Positions 11,375-20,063 of a DNA stretch of 64,000 nucleotides are shown piece by piece. The position numbers and the translations under genes were made by a program. Each line of letters begins with the position of its first letter. Positions within the stretch are counted from its first letter, which is position 1. Below the pieces are notes generated by a model. That model ran no database searches. It was not told where the DNA came from and saw nothing but the letters and a program-made list of their open reading frames with translations. Source of the stretch: an uncultured Eubacteriales bacterium (lineage in GTDB: Bacteria > Bacillota > Clostridia > TANB77 > CAG-508); NCBI GenBank assembly GCA_949289635.1, contig CASEOS010000006.1, positions 30,978-94,977 of the forward strand, in the 5' to 3' direction.

Positions 11375-11875
11375 ATGGCAGGATTACCATTAATCGTAAA
11401 ATATTTATTAACCGCATTTGTTGGAATGATACCAATTGTTGAACTAAGAGGTGCTATACCAGTAGGTGTATTTACATTTCATTTAAACTATATTGAATCT
11501 TTTTTATGTAGTTTTATAGGAAATATTATACCTGTTTATTTTATTGTTAAATATATCAGACCTTTATTTGATTTTTTCGGTAGATGGAAAATTTTTAAAA
11601 TCGTTATTGATTGGGCATCTGAAAGAGCCACAAAAAAAATAGAAGAAAGTGAAAGATTACAAAATTTCGCTGCTTTAGGTTTATTTATCTTTGTTGCTAT
11701 TCCATTACCAGGAACAGGTGCATGGGTTGGTTCATTAATTGCAAACTTTTTAGATTTACCACCAAAAAAGGCCATTCCACCAATTGTAGCTGGTGTATTT
11801 GCAGCAGGTTTAATTGTACTTACTTTAACTGCTATTGCTAATGGCGGTATACAATATTTGTTACAAAGAGGATGA
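11375..11875 (+). CDS. Small multidrug export family membrane protein (COG2426)
   Basis: 166 residues with an AAGGAGG site before the ATG. The sequence matches the putative small multi-drug export family (Pfam Sm_multidrug_ex): an N-terminal ELRGAIPVGVF motif after the first membrane segment, a central amphipathic or charged stretch (WASERATKKIEESERLQ), then PLPGTGAWVGSLIANFL and a Gly/Ala-rich final membrane helix. Substrate is unknown; the family name reflects limited evidence. The TGA stop overlaps the first bases of a ~350-bp palindrome that separates this gene from the convergent permease gene. Confidence 0.85.
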   Translation: MAGLPLIVKYLLTAFVGMIPIVELRGAIPVGVFTFHLNYIESFLCSFIGNIIPVYFIVKYIRPLFDFFGRWKIFKIVIDWASERATKKIEESERLQNFAALGLFIFVAIPLPGTGAWVGSLIANFLDLPPKKAIPPIVAGVFAAGLIVLTLTAIANGGIQYLLQRG

Positions 11876-12221
11876 AACGATAGGGACGTGTCAAATCGTT
11901 CCAAAATGGTACCAAAAGGGACAGACCTCAAGATATCTACCTAGGGGGACCTCTGGTTATATAAAGTCATTCACGATTTTGTATAAGCTAAATTTTCATA
12001 GAATTCTAAAAGAAAAAGATGTATTCATGCACTCAGACCCTCTCTTGACGAGAGTACCGTGCAATTCATACATCTTTTTCTTTAAGAATTTCTATATTCA
12101 AATTTAGATACGCAAAATCGATTCATTTTTTTATATAACCAGAGGTCCCCCTAGGTAGATATCTTGAGGTCTGTCCCTTTTGGTACCATTTTGGAACGAT
12201 TTGACACGTCCCTATCGTTTC
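11874..12221. repeat. Palindromic repeat element 2, ~350 bp nested inverted repeat
   Basis: The outer ~89 bases at each end are essentially perfect reverse complements (starts GAAACGATAGGGACGTGTC, ends with its complement). They contain the GGGACGTGTCAAATCG and GGGACAGACC motifs of element 1. Inside lies a second pair of arms (AAAGAAAAAGATGTAT near 12008 and its complement near 12068), centred on a small CTCTC-TTGAC-GAGAG hairpin at 12040-12054. It fills the whole gap between two convergent genes and overlaps both stop codons. An ORF of 90 codons inside it is an artefact of the repeat. Confidence 0.92.
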
Positions 12222-13339
12222 TTTTTTGCTTCTCTATAATGGATAAAATCATCTAATAATATTTTAATAACAGCAATGACTGGTACTGCTAAGAACATTC
12301 CTAATATTCCAAAATAAGCACCTCCAAACGTTACTGCAAATAATACTAATAATGGACTAATTTTTAATGATTTTCCAACAATTCTTGGATTAATAATATT
12401 GGCATCTATTTGTTGTAAAATAATAACAACAATTAGCATCCAAATAGTCTGTGATAATCCTCCTGTTATTAAGGTAATCAATGCCGCAATGACTGTTGCA
12501 ATAATAGCTCCTACATATGGTATCATATTGAATATACCAATAAAGAATCCTAATAATGGTGCATATCTAACCCCCATAATGGTCATTGCAATAGATACTA
12601 ATATTCCCACAACAATGGCATCTAAAAATTGACTTGCTATAAATTTAAAGAATATTTCATTTGAGTTGTTAAAATATTTATCTAGATTTTTATAGGTTCT
12701 TTCTTTAAATATAGCGCCTGCTAATTTTTTGAAAAATGTTAATATTTTTCTTCTATCAACTAATATATATACAGATACGATTATCGCTATAAAAATGTCA
12801 ACTATGCTAAAGATGGCTCCAATCGCATTAACAAGATATCCTAATATTGCTTCTACATCCAGATATTGTTTTATATCAATATTTTGCAAATTATGTATTT
12901 CGTCTTGCACAATTTGGCTTTTGAATATAGAGTCTTGTGGTAAATGATTATAAGCCTGAATGGCTTCTTCAATATAATGTGGTATACTACTAATAAAGTC
13001 TGTTATACTTTCAAAGACAATTGGTAAAATAACGGCACACAATATACTAATCGCTACTATAATGATAATATAAACTGTAATAACACCTAATATTCTAGCT
13101 TTTTTAGATATACATTTTATTTTTATCTTTCCATATAATTCTTCGAATTTTCTAGATGGCATATACAATATATATGCCAAAAATATACCTATTAGAAACG
13201 GACTAATGACACCAAAAAATGTATGTAAAACTTCCATGACACTTTCATAATTATCTAAAATTTTATATATGCAAATCAATACTAATCCCAAAGCAAACCA
13301 ATATAGCCATTTTCTCCAATTATGTTTAATTTCATTCAT
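12212..13339 (-). CDS. AI-2E family transporter / YtvI-PerM-like permease
   Basis: 375 residues, ATG with a GGGAGGAAT ribosome site. It has about eight predicted membrane segments and the family pattern: paired N-terminal helices, a long amphipathic middle region, then segments rich in Gly and Pro such as MGVRYAPLLGFFIGIFNMIPYVGAII and a final GGAYFGILGMFLAVPVIAVIKI. Despite the family name, many members are sodium/proton or uncharacterised permeases, so a quorum-signal role should not be assumed. The last codons and the TAG stop are supplied by the outer end of the palindromic element at 11874-12221. Confidence 0.88.
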   Translation of the reverse strand: MNEIKHNWRKWLYWFALGLVLICIYKILDNYESVMEVLHTFFGVISPFLIGIFLAYILYMPSRKFEELYGKIKIKCISKKARILGVITVYIIIIVAISILCAVILPIVFESITDFISSIPHYIEEAIQAYNHLPQDSIFKSQIVQDEIHNLQNIDIKQYLDVEAILGYLVNAIGAIFSIVDIFIAIIVSVYILVDRRKILTFFKKLAGAIFKERTYKNLDKYFNNSNEIFFKFIASQFLDAIVVGILVSIAMTIMGVRYAPLLGFFIGIFNMIPYVGAIIATVIAALITLITGGLSQTIWMLIVVIILQQIDANIINPRIVGKSLKISPLLVLFAVTFGGAYFGILGMFLAVPVIAVIKILLDDFIHYREAKKKR

Positions 13340-13447
13340 AAGATTCCTCCCTTAATACGAATTTTTAAATCATCTCTTTTATTAAACTCTTTATCTATTT
13401 CAAATATAAATAACATACTAAATAGAAAAAATACTATTTAAACAAAA

Positions 13448-14200
13448 TCACTCTATCATTAATCCTACTGGACAATGGTCACTTCCCATAACTTCTGGAT
13501 AAATCATTGCTTCTTTTATTTTATCTTTGATGTCTTGTGATACGATAAAATAGTCAATTCTCCATCCTACATTTTTTTCTCTTGCTTTCCCCATATATGA
13601 CCACCAACTATAACTGTCTGTTTTATCTGGGTATAAGAATCTAAAAGAATCCACAAATCCTGTATTTAATAATTCTGTCATTTTCGCTCTTTCCTCATCT
13701 GTAAATCCTGCATTTCCTCTATTCGATTTTGGATTTTTTAAGTCAATTTCTTCATGCGCTACATTTAAATCTCCACACATAATCACTGGTTTGGTTTCAT
13801 TTAATTTTGACAAGTATTTTCTGATTTCATCTTCCCATATTTGTCTATAACCTAATCTTTCTAACCCTCTTTTAGCATTTGGTGTATAGATATTTACCAT
13901 ATAAAAGTTTTCAAATTCTAGGGTTATGACTCTCCCTTCTTTATCATGTTCTTCCATTCCAATCCCATATGTGACATGAATTGGTTCTTTTTTCGTAAAT
14001 ATGGCTGTTCCTGAATATCCTTTTCTTTCTGCACTATTCCAGTATGCTTTATATCCATCGAAATTTAATTCAATTTGTTCTGGTTGGCATTTGGTTTCTT
14101 GTATACAAAATATATCTGCGTTTATTTTATTAAAAAAATCACTAAATCCTTTATTTACGCAAGCACGAATACCATTTACATTCCAAGATATTAATTTCAT
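13448..14200 (-). CDS. exoA: Exodeoxyribonuclease III (ExoA/Xth)
   Basis: 250 residues, standard length for the family. Conserved parts are WNVNGIRA at the N-terminus, IQETK with the metal-binding Glu, the IYTPNAKRG block, the CGDLNVAHEEIDL catalytic segment, and the C-terminal GSDHCPVGL with the catalytic His. The enzyme is a 3'-5' exonuclease and AP endonuclease in base-excision repair. An AAGGGAG site precedes the ATG. Monocistronic by appearance, with a terminator between it and the upstream yabE-like gene. Confidence 0.96.
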   Translation of the reverse strand: MKLISWNVNGIRACVNKGFSDFFNKINADIFCIQETKCQPEQIELNFDGYKAYWNSAERKGYSGTAIFTKKEPIHVTYGIGMEEHDKEGRVITLEFENFYMVNIYTPNAKRGLERLGYRQIWEDEIRKYLSKLNETKPVIMCGDLNVAHEEIDLKNPKSNRGNAGFTDEERAKMTELLNTGFVDSFRFLYPDKTDSYSWWSYMGKAREKNVGWRIDYFIVSQDIKDKIKEAMIYPEVMGSDHCPVGLMIE

Positions 14201-14219
14201 ATAGTTTCTCCCTTAAAAA

Positions 14220-14250
14220 ATATACTAGAGTCTTACAAACTCTAGTATAT
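14220..14250 (-). terminator. Terminator after the yabE-like gene
   Basis: A 12-bp stem (ATATACTAGAGT / ACTCTAGTATAT) with a 7-base loop, just after the stop at 14267 in the minus direction, followed by an A/T-rich tail. Confidence 0.75.
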
Positions 14251-14266
14251 TATACTATATATCATT

Positions 14267-15199
14267 CTAGTTTACAACACTTACATTTAAGTATCTAACG
14301 CCCCATTGTAAAGCTTCTGCATGACTATTAACAAATATATCAATTTTGTTTCCTTTAATTGCTCCACCTCTGTCTTCAACTGTATATACGTGTCCACCAA
14401 TATTTAATTTTGTTCCAAATGCGAATTTACTAGATGCTGCAACTGTTCTTCCTGCTGTTGCTTTTGTTCCAGATGCTGTTCTTCCATTTGTTTTTCCACA
14501 ACATTTTGCACAAGGACAATATGCTGTTATTTTATATACAGTTCCTCCTGTTGTTGAAGCGCTTGATGTTCTTGGTAATGTTGAACTTCTTGAAGTTACT
14601 TTTTTTTGTACATGAACAATTTTATCAACTGGTTCTTTTATAACCACTTCTGATATCACTGACTTCTCAATTTCTATATCATTTTGATATTTTACTTTAT
14701 ATGTTACTTCTTTTAATCCATCTTTTCCTTCTTGTACAACTTTATTTGTTGTATCTGTAGATGTTCCTGTTGTATTTTTTGTGATTGTTTCATAAGGTAT
14801 CACGACTTGTTCTACAACTATTTTCTCTGTGATTGGCGCATAATTTTCTAATAATTGATTTAATGAAGTTTCAATACCTTCTTCTGAAATTTTAGCAATT
14901 TGTACTTCATTGTAAGATTTGTCTGTTATTTTAATTATATCTCCTGATGCAATTTCACTTTCCAAATCTGGTATTGTTTTTTGATCTTCATTTAGAATGA
15001 TATTATTTTCACTTAATATATCTGACACTTTACTTTTAGATGTAACTGTTGTCATTTCATATCCATTTTCTAGTACTATTGTTATGTCTTTTAAGTTTGT
15101 ACTTACAGCCATAACACTGATTCCTGATATTAATATTAAAATGATGCTTACACAGATAATCTTCATTATAGAAATTGAAGCCTTTTCTTCTCTTTTCAT
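14267..15199 (-). CDS. yabE: YabE-like cell-wall protein: DUF348, G5 and 3D domains
   Basis: 310 residues. A membrane segment or uncleaved signal lies at about 12-31. One DUF348 domain (about 36-90) and a G5-type region (about 115-195) follow, then a Ser/Thr-rich linker and a C-terminal 3D domain. The 3D domain starts KITAYCPCAKCCGKTNGRTA and carries the Asp residues DRGGAIKGNKIDIF. 3D domains occur in lytic transglycosylase-like enzymes, so peptidoglycan remodelling during growth or germination is likely. The ATG has an AAAGGAGG site about 13 bases upstream, and a TTGACT...TATAAT promoter lies at 15235-15263. B. subtilis YabE has more DUF348 copies, so the symbol is by domain similarity. Confidence 0.85.
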   Translation of the reverse strand: MKREEKASISIMKIICVSIILILISGISVMAVSTNLKDITIVLENGYEMTTVTSKSKVSDILSENNIILNEDQKTIPDLESEIASGDIIKITDKSYNEVQIAKISEEGIETSLNQLLENYAPITEKIVVEQVVIPYETITKNTTGTSTDTTNKVVQEGKDGLKEVTYKVKYQNDIEIEKSVISEVVIKEPVDKIVHVQKKVTSRSSTLPRTSSASTTGGTVYKITAYCPCAKCCGKTNGRTASGTKATAGRTVAASSKFAFGTKLNIGGHVYTVEDRGGAIKGNKIDIFVNSHAEALQWGVRYLNVSVVN

Positions 15200-15523
15200 A
15201 AGATTAAATTACCTCCTTTTGGCAACACATTATTATTATACTATTTTTTTCATCAAAAGTCAAATTTTGGCATAAATATTTATTCAAAGTCTTATTTCCC
15301 TAAGCTTTCATCTGTTTACTTCTGTGATAATTTATATGATTTTTTATGCAATTTATCTTCATATTTGTCCAATTTTTGTCCATACTATACTATATGAAAA
15401 ATTTTTTAAAATATTCTTTTTTTTCATGATTTTTTCACATTTTGTTCATATCCATATTGTATAAAATAGATTAATATGCTATGATAATTTTGTATATAAT
15501 AAATATAAGGAGGATTTTTATAA
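15200..15523. other. Divergent intergenic region yabE-like / lemA
   Basis: 324 bp, AT-rich. It holds the yabE promoter. A TATAAT at 15495-15500 could serve lemA, but I see no good -35 for it. Nothing else recognised. Confidence 0.5.
15235..15263 (-). promoter_or_regulatory. Sigma-A type promoter of the yabE-like gene
   Basis: On the minus strand TTGACT (15263-15258), a 17-base spacer and TATAAT (15240-15235), 36 bases upstream of the start. Confidence 0.8.
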
Positions 15524-16081
15524 ATGATTGGTTGGATTATATTAGCAATTGTTGTTATCGTTATTATAGCTGTTATTGCCATGTATAATGGTTTAGTTCA
15601 AGCAAGAATAAAAGTTGACAATGCATGGAGTCAAATAGATGTACAATTACAAAGAAGATTTGACTTAATTCCTAATTTTGTTGAAACTGTTAAAGGATAT
15701 ATGACTCATGAATCTGAAACTTTTGAAAAAATTGCAGAATTAAGAACCTCATGGGCTAATACAGAAAGTGTTGCTGAAAAAGCTTCATTAGATAATCAAT
15801 TATCTGATGCTTTAAAAACTATTATGGCTGTATCAGAAAGTTACCCAGATTTAAAAGCAAATCAAAATTTCTCAGAATTATCAGAAGAACTTAGAAATAC
15901 CGAAAACAAAATTTCTTTTTCTAGACAATTCTATAATGATACTGTCACAATGTATAATACAAAATTAGAAATTTTCCCATCTAACATTATTGCAGGCATG
16001 TTCAATTTTAAAGCTCGTGATTTATTTGAAGCTGAGAGTGAAGAAGCTAGGAAAAATGTTAAAGTAGATTTTGGAAAATAA
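15524..16081 (+). CDS. lemA: LemA family protein
   Basis: 185 residues: one N-terminal membrane helix (residues 2-20), then the conserved YNGLVQARIKVDNAWSQIDV and QRRFDLIPNFVETVKGY blocks and a long helical body ending AGMFNFKARDLFEAE. LemA proteins are membrane-anchored helical bundles of unclear biochemical function. They are very often encoded next to an HtpX protease, as here (119-bp gap). An AAGGAGG site precedes the ATG at an 11-base distance. The pair is probably one transcription unit. Confidence 0.93.
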   Translation: MIGWIILAIVVIVIIAVIAMYNGLVQARIKVDNAWSQIDVQLQRRFDLIPNFVETVKGYMTHESETFEKIAELRTSWANTESVAEKASLDNQLSDALKTIMAVSESYPDLKANQNFSELSEELRNTENKISFSRQFYNDTVTMYNTKLEIFPSNIIAGMFNFKARDLFEAESEEARKNVKVDFGK

Positions 16082-16200
16082 TATTAAAAGGAAATTTGGT
16101 CTTTGCCTTATTTCCTTTTTTAAAAAATATTTCAGAATAAAACTTTATATATTTTAAGTTAATTCTCTTTATATAAATTTTAAAGAAAGGTTTAATCATT

Positions 16201-17106
16201 ATGTTTGAAACAAGTAAAAAAAATAAATTTGAATCTGGACTTATTGTTGGTATCTTTATTTTAGTTATTACATTAATTGTTTACTATATTTGCCATGCTT
16301 TACGATTAGGCACTATGTCTATATTTATTGCTTTAATTTTTTCCATTGGTTCTGCTTGGGCTTCTTATTATTATAGTGATAAAATCGTATTATCTCTAAA
16401 TAAAGCCAGACCTGCTACCAAAGAGGAAGACCAAAAATTAGTTAATATTTTAGATGCTTTAATGGTAACTGCCGGTCTTCCTAATAAGCCTAGATTATAT
16501 GTTGTAGATGATGCCCAACCTAATGCTTTCGCAACTGGTAGAAATCCACAAAATGCTGTTATCTGTGTCACAACAGCCCTTTTAGAAAAATTAGACTATT
16601 ATGAATTGGAAGGGGTTATTGCCCATGAAATGAGCCATATTAAAAATTATGACATTCGTTTAAGTTGTGTTGTTTCTGTTATGGTCGGATTTATTGTCAT
16701 GTTATCTGATTTATTTTCTCGTGCTTTATTTTGGGGTGGAATGAAGGATAGCGATAGTGATAGTAAAGCAAATGGTATTTTAATGATAATTGGATTAATT
16801 TTTCTAATTTTAGCGCCTATTTTTGGTTCTCTAATGCAACTGGCTTTATCTAGGAAACGTGAATTTTTAGCAGATAGTACTGCTGTTGAATTCACACGTA
16901 ATCCAGATGGATTAATTTCTGCATTAGAAAAATTGGAAAATGACCCAAATCAGTTAGAAACTGCAAATAATGCCACTGCCAATATGTATATTATAAATCC
17001 TTTTAAGAAAAATGCTAAAAATGGCAAAAACAAAACCACAAATATCTGGTCTACACACCCTAGTACTGCTGATAGAATTGAAGCTTTAAGAAATTTAAAA
17101 TATTAG
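16201..17106 (+). CDS. htpX: HtpX-type M48 membrane metalloprotease
   Basis: 301 residues with N-terminal membrane segments (about 16-60). The zinc motif VIAHEMSHIKNYD (about 139-151) follows, then two more membrane segments (about 155-220) and the third zinc-ligand region REFLADSTAVEF. HtpX degrades misfolded membrane proteins at the cytoplasmic membrane. An AAAGG site lies upstream, and the gene shares a strand with lemA. A terminator shared with the convergent tatD follows. Confidence 0.95.
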   Translation: MFETSKKNKFESGLIVGIFILVITLIVYYICHALRLGTMSIFIALIFSIGSAWASYYYSDKIVLSLNKARPATKEEDQKLVNILDALMVTAGLPNKPRLYVVDDAQPNAFATGRNPQNAVICVTTALLEKLDYYELEGVIAHEMSHIKNYDIRLSCVVSVMVGFIVMLSDLFSRALFWGGMKDSDSDSKANGILMIIGLIFLILAPIFGSLMQLALSRKREFLADSTAVEFTRNPDGLISALEKLENDPNQLETANNATANMYIINPFKKNAKNGKNKTTNIWSTHPSTADRIEALRNLKY

Positions 17107-17113
17107 AGATAAA

Positions 17114-17157
17114 CATACACCATAAATATTTTATTAACAATACATATTTATGGTGTA
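17114..17157. terminator. Bidirectional terminator htpX / tatD
   Basis: ATACACCATAAATA pairs with TATTTATGGTGTAT around a ~16-base AT loop, between the convergent stops at 17106 and 17161. Confidence 0.75.
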
Positions 17158-17160
17158 TTT

Positions 17161-17952
17161 CTATATATTAAAAATTTTTTCTGCATTTGTATAAGTTATT
17201 TTTGCAATTTCCTCTATTGTTTTTTCTTTTACGTCTGCTATTTTTTGTGCTATATATTTCACATTTCTCGGGTCATTTCTAGTTCCTCTCACTGGTTCTG
17301 GTGCCAAATATGGACTATCTGTTTCAATTAGCATCTTATCTTCTGGTACCATTTCGATAATTTCATTTGCATTTTTAGAATTTTTAAATGTAACTGGACC
17401 AGCAAATGATATATAGAATCCAAGTTTTAATGCTTCTTTCACTAATTCTCTATTTAATGGGCAACAATGAAAAACGCCTTTTTTGTTAACTGTATATTTC
17501 TTTAAAATTTCAAGTGTATCCATAACCGCTTCTCTTGTATGAATTACAATTGGTAAATCTAATGCATTTGCTATCTCAATTTGCTTTATAAAAACTTGTC
17601 TTTGTATTTCTCGTCTTTGTAAATCTTTTTCCCAATAATAATCTAATCCAATTTCTCCAATGGCTACGATTTTTTTATCTTTTATATAATCTTTCACTAA
17701 GTTCTTTATTGCCTCTATATCTTTCCACAGTTTTTCTTCATTTTGTGGAATATCATTGGGAGAAATACCACAAGTTGTGTATATATAGTCATATGTTTTT
17801 GATAATGCTACCCCTTTTATAGAACTTTCTACACTATATCCTGCTGAAACAAATTTTGTAATTCCTGCTTTTTTTATTTCTGCAATTAGCTTTTCTCTAT
17901 CTTCATCAAATCTTTCATCATCTAAATGACAATGACTATCAAAAAACTCCAT
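17161..17952 (-). CDS. tatD: TatD family metal-dependent DNase
   Basis: 263 residues with an AAGGAGGTAGATACCA ribosome-site region before the ATG. Metal ligands follow the TatD pattern: DSHCHLDD at the start, GEIGLDYYW (about residues 98-106), VIHTRE, FHCCP and a C-terminal ETDSPYLAPEPVRG. TatD proteins are divalent-metal nucleases linked to DNA repair and processing; a role in Tat secretion is not required. The upstream side faces the palindromic element at 17971-18270. Confidence 0.94.
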   Translation of the reverse strand: MEFFDSHCHLDDERFDEDREKLIAEIKKAGITKFVSAGYSVESSIKGVALSKTYDYIYTTCGISPNDIPQNEEKLWKDIEAIKNLVKDYIKDKKIVAIGEIGLDYYWEKDLQRREIQRQVFIKQIEIANALDLPIVIHTREAVMDTLEILKKYTVNKKGVFHCCPLNRELVKEALKLGFYISFAGPVTFKNSKNANEIIEMVPEDKMLIETDSPYLAPEPVRGTRNDPRNVKYIAQKIADVKEKTIEEIAKITYTNAEKIFNI

Positions 17953-17970
17953 TGGTATCTACCTCCTTTA

Positions 17971-18270
17971 TTCAATTGAGACATTTCTATTTGGACATTT
18001 ATTAGCCAAAATTAAAAAGTAAAAATAAATGTTATTAAAATTTTATGAAATTACGAATGTAAATGGAAGAATATTATAAATTCTTGAAATACCAAGTAGG
18101 AGAATCTCAAACTTGCTTTGAGAGGTGCCTGCTTGGGATTTTTAGAATTTATTTATTCTGCAATGCTAACCGAGTAATGAATAAAATTTTAATAACATTT
18201 GTTTTTATAATTAATATAGCATTAAAAAATGTCCAAACAGAAACGTCCCCAATTGTCCCCAATTGTCCCA
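17971..18270. repeat. Palindromic repeat element 3, ~300 bp degenerate inverted repeat
   Basis: The whole tatD-acpS gap folds on itself about position 18115. The outer arm TTTCTATTTGGACATTTA (left) pairs with TAATG-like sequence through AATGTCCAAACAG (right). A middle arm GTTATTAAAATTTTAT (18031) pairs with ATAAAATTTTAATAAC (18181). An inner arm AAATACCAAGTAGG-AGAA-TCTCAAA pairs with TTTGAGA-GGTG-CCTGCTTGGGATTT. The right end has tandem GTCCCCAATT units and stops 2 bases before the acpS stop codon. Same architecture as element 2 but with many mismatches, so it looks older. The 86-codon ORF at 18063 inside it is not credible as a gene. Confidence 0.82.
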
Positions 18271-18272
18271 TA

Positions 18273-18647
18273 TTATTTCCAAACCACTATTACATTTGCT
18301 GTTGCATATTCTTTACAATGTGAAATACTAATATCCATGCCTTCTATTTCAGGTATCTTTATATTCAATAAGTTAGCATATGGTCTTCCATTTTCATCAT
18401 TCATGACTTCCATGTCTTTCCAACTAATATCATATTTATTTTTCAATTTTCGTGAAATCGCTTTAAACACTGCTTCTTTTGCTGCAAATCTGGCAGCATA
18501 ATGTTGATATTTTTGATTATGTTTGCTTTCGCAATATTGAATTTCATTTTCTGTATAAACACGTTCTAAAAATTTTTCTCCTAAATCTTCTATGCTTTCT
18601 TTTATTCGTTTAATTTCTATAATATCTGTTCCACAACTGATTTTCAT
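18273..18647 (-). CDS. acpS: Holo-[acyl-carrier-protein] synthase
   Basis: 124 residues, normal length. Signatures are GTDIIEIKRI at the N-terminus (Asp binding Mg2+), RFAAKEAVFKAI in the middle, and ISISHCKEYATA at the C-terminus. The enzyme transfers 4'-phosphopantetheine from CoA to the ACP serine for fatty acid synthesis. An AAAGGAAG ribosome site precedes the ATG. The TAA stop abuts palindromic element 3. Confidence 0.96.
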   Translation of the reverse strand: MKISCGTDIIEIKRIKESIEDLGEKFLERVYTENEIQYCESKHNQKYQHYAARFAAKEAVFKAISRKLKNKYDISWKDMEVMNDENGRPYANLLNIKIPEIEGMDISISHCKEYATANVIVVWK

Positions 18648-18772
18648 ATTCTTCTTCCTTTTCTTTTTTATATAAATCTTTTTTCATTTATTCTTCTATG
18701 TTTACGTAAATAGCTAGAACCAAATAATGGTTCTAGCCACTTATATTTAAATGTAATGAATTTAGATATATT

Positions 18773-20005
18773 CTAATATTTTGATAACAATACAAAATTC
18801 AATATGTTAAATACCAATGAAGCAATTAATATAATAGAAATGGCAATGGTTATGTTTTTATTTTTTTCAATATTCAGTTCTTTATATAATACATCATATT
18901 CATTTTTTACTTCATGATACAATGGTTCTAATTCCAATATTTCTTTTATTTTATGATCAAACATAGTTCCAATTTCATCTTCTGTTACTTCTTGAATCCA
19001 TATATTTTTTGTAAATGTTATAAATTCTTTTCTTACTTTTTTTATTTTAGCCAAATGTTTGAATTCTAAACTTAATTTTTTTAAATAGATTTTCTTATAT
19101 AATTCAAATATATATGTATACAAATATTGTTGTTCAAATTCATTTGGTAAAATAGTATAATTATTGATATCTGCTGATGAAGAAAATAATGTCACACCAT
19201 ATTTTGTGATTCCCATTTTTGTATATTTCCATTTTGATAATGATACAATATCATCATCTTTCAAACTGGCTGAATTATCAGCAGGTAAACATCTAACAAA
19301 TTTTATAAAGTTATTTTCAAGTTTTTCAAATGGATTATCCACATTCCATGCTGACTGGTCTATACAAACATAAGAATATGTTAAAAATCGTTCTGTATTA
19401 ATATCTAACTTAATTGCTTCTACATTAGAACCTGTTATTCCTTTTATAAAATCTGTCAATTTATCAATACTTGCAAAACTATCTGTTTGTATATTGATTT
19501 TATCATAACTATTTAATGTTTGATTATCTTGTTTAATGTCTCTAAATTTATAATTAAAATTTAAAACATCTGAAAAAGTTGGATTATCTTCGATATTTGT
19601 TTTCATACATAAAAAACAGATTCCTGTTTGAAAACAGATAATTTCTATTTTACGGATTTTAAAGAAGATACCTTTTCCATCTCCTGCCTTTCCTTGAATA
19701 TCATTTTTTATCGTATATTCAAATATACTACAAGGATATTTGGAAAGTACGGCTGCTTGTGTTTCTATTGGCATTTCTTTAAATTTAGAATATTTTGCAT
19801 TTGTAAAACTAAAGCTTGAAAAAAGAAAATCTCTCATTTTAGGTGTAAAGTGTTTATATAATCTTAAATCTTTTTCTTTTTCAAATCTCTTTAATTTACA
19901 ATTTGCATCTTTTAATAATCGTAATATGTATTTTTGATATTTCTTTTGTTTTACTACAAAAGGATGTATAAAATATGTATATTGATAATTTATCTTTAGT
20001 TCCAT
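18773..20005 (-). CDS. Unknown protein with one C-terminal membrane anchor
   Basis: 410 residues from the ATG at 20005, which has AAAAGGTG at correct spacing; an ATG 27 bases upstream lacks a ribosome site. Residues 1-340 look soluble and cytoplasmic, with alternating Lys-rich and aromatic-rich stretches and no motif I can name. A helical, acidic stretch (about 340-385) leads into one strongly hydrophobic segment at the very end (about 387-408). The layout of a long helical domain then a terminal membrane segment is loosely like CorA-type or RMD1-like proteins, but the GMN motif is absent, so I do not assign magnesium transport. It precedes no obvious operon partner. Confidence 0.7.
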   Translation of the reverse strand: MELKINYQYTYFIHPFVVKQKKYQKYILRLLKDANCKLKRFEKEKDLRLYKHFTPKMRDFLFSSFSFTNAKYSKFKEMPIETQAAVLSKYPCSIFEYTIKNDIQGKAGDGKGIFFKIRKIEIICFQTGICFLCMKTNIEDNPTFSDVLNFNYKFRDIKQDNQTLNSYDKINIQTDSFASIDKLTDFIKGITGSNVEAIKLDINTERFLTYSYVCIDQSAWNVDNPFEKLENNFIKFVRCLPADNSASLKDDDIVSLSKWKYTKMGITKYGVTLFSSSADINNYTILPNEFEQQYLYTYIFELYKKIYLKKLSLEFKHLAKIKKVRKEFITFTKNIWIQEVTEDEIGTMFDHKIKEILELEPLYHEVKNEYDVLYKELNIEKNKNITIAISIILIASLVFNILNFVLLSKY

Positions 20006-20063
20006 GTTTATCACCTTTTTATTAAAATTCATTTTTACATAAGTTCATAATTTTTTAATATCT

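Noticed and set aside
11835..12107. Plus-strand ORF of 90 codons and minus-strand ORF of 131 codons around 11536-12107
   Set aside because: They are made of the repeat arms and the antisense of the export-protein gene; no ribosome sites.
18063..18323. Plus-strand ORF of 86 codons between tatD and acpS
   Set aside because: It lies in a long degenerate palindrome, has no ribosome site and runs into the acpS gene in antisense.
18773..20005. CorA-type magnesium transporter
   Set aside because: Only one C-terminal membrane segment and no GMN motif.
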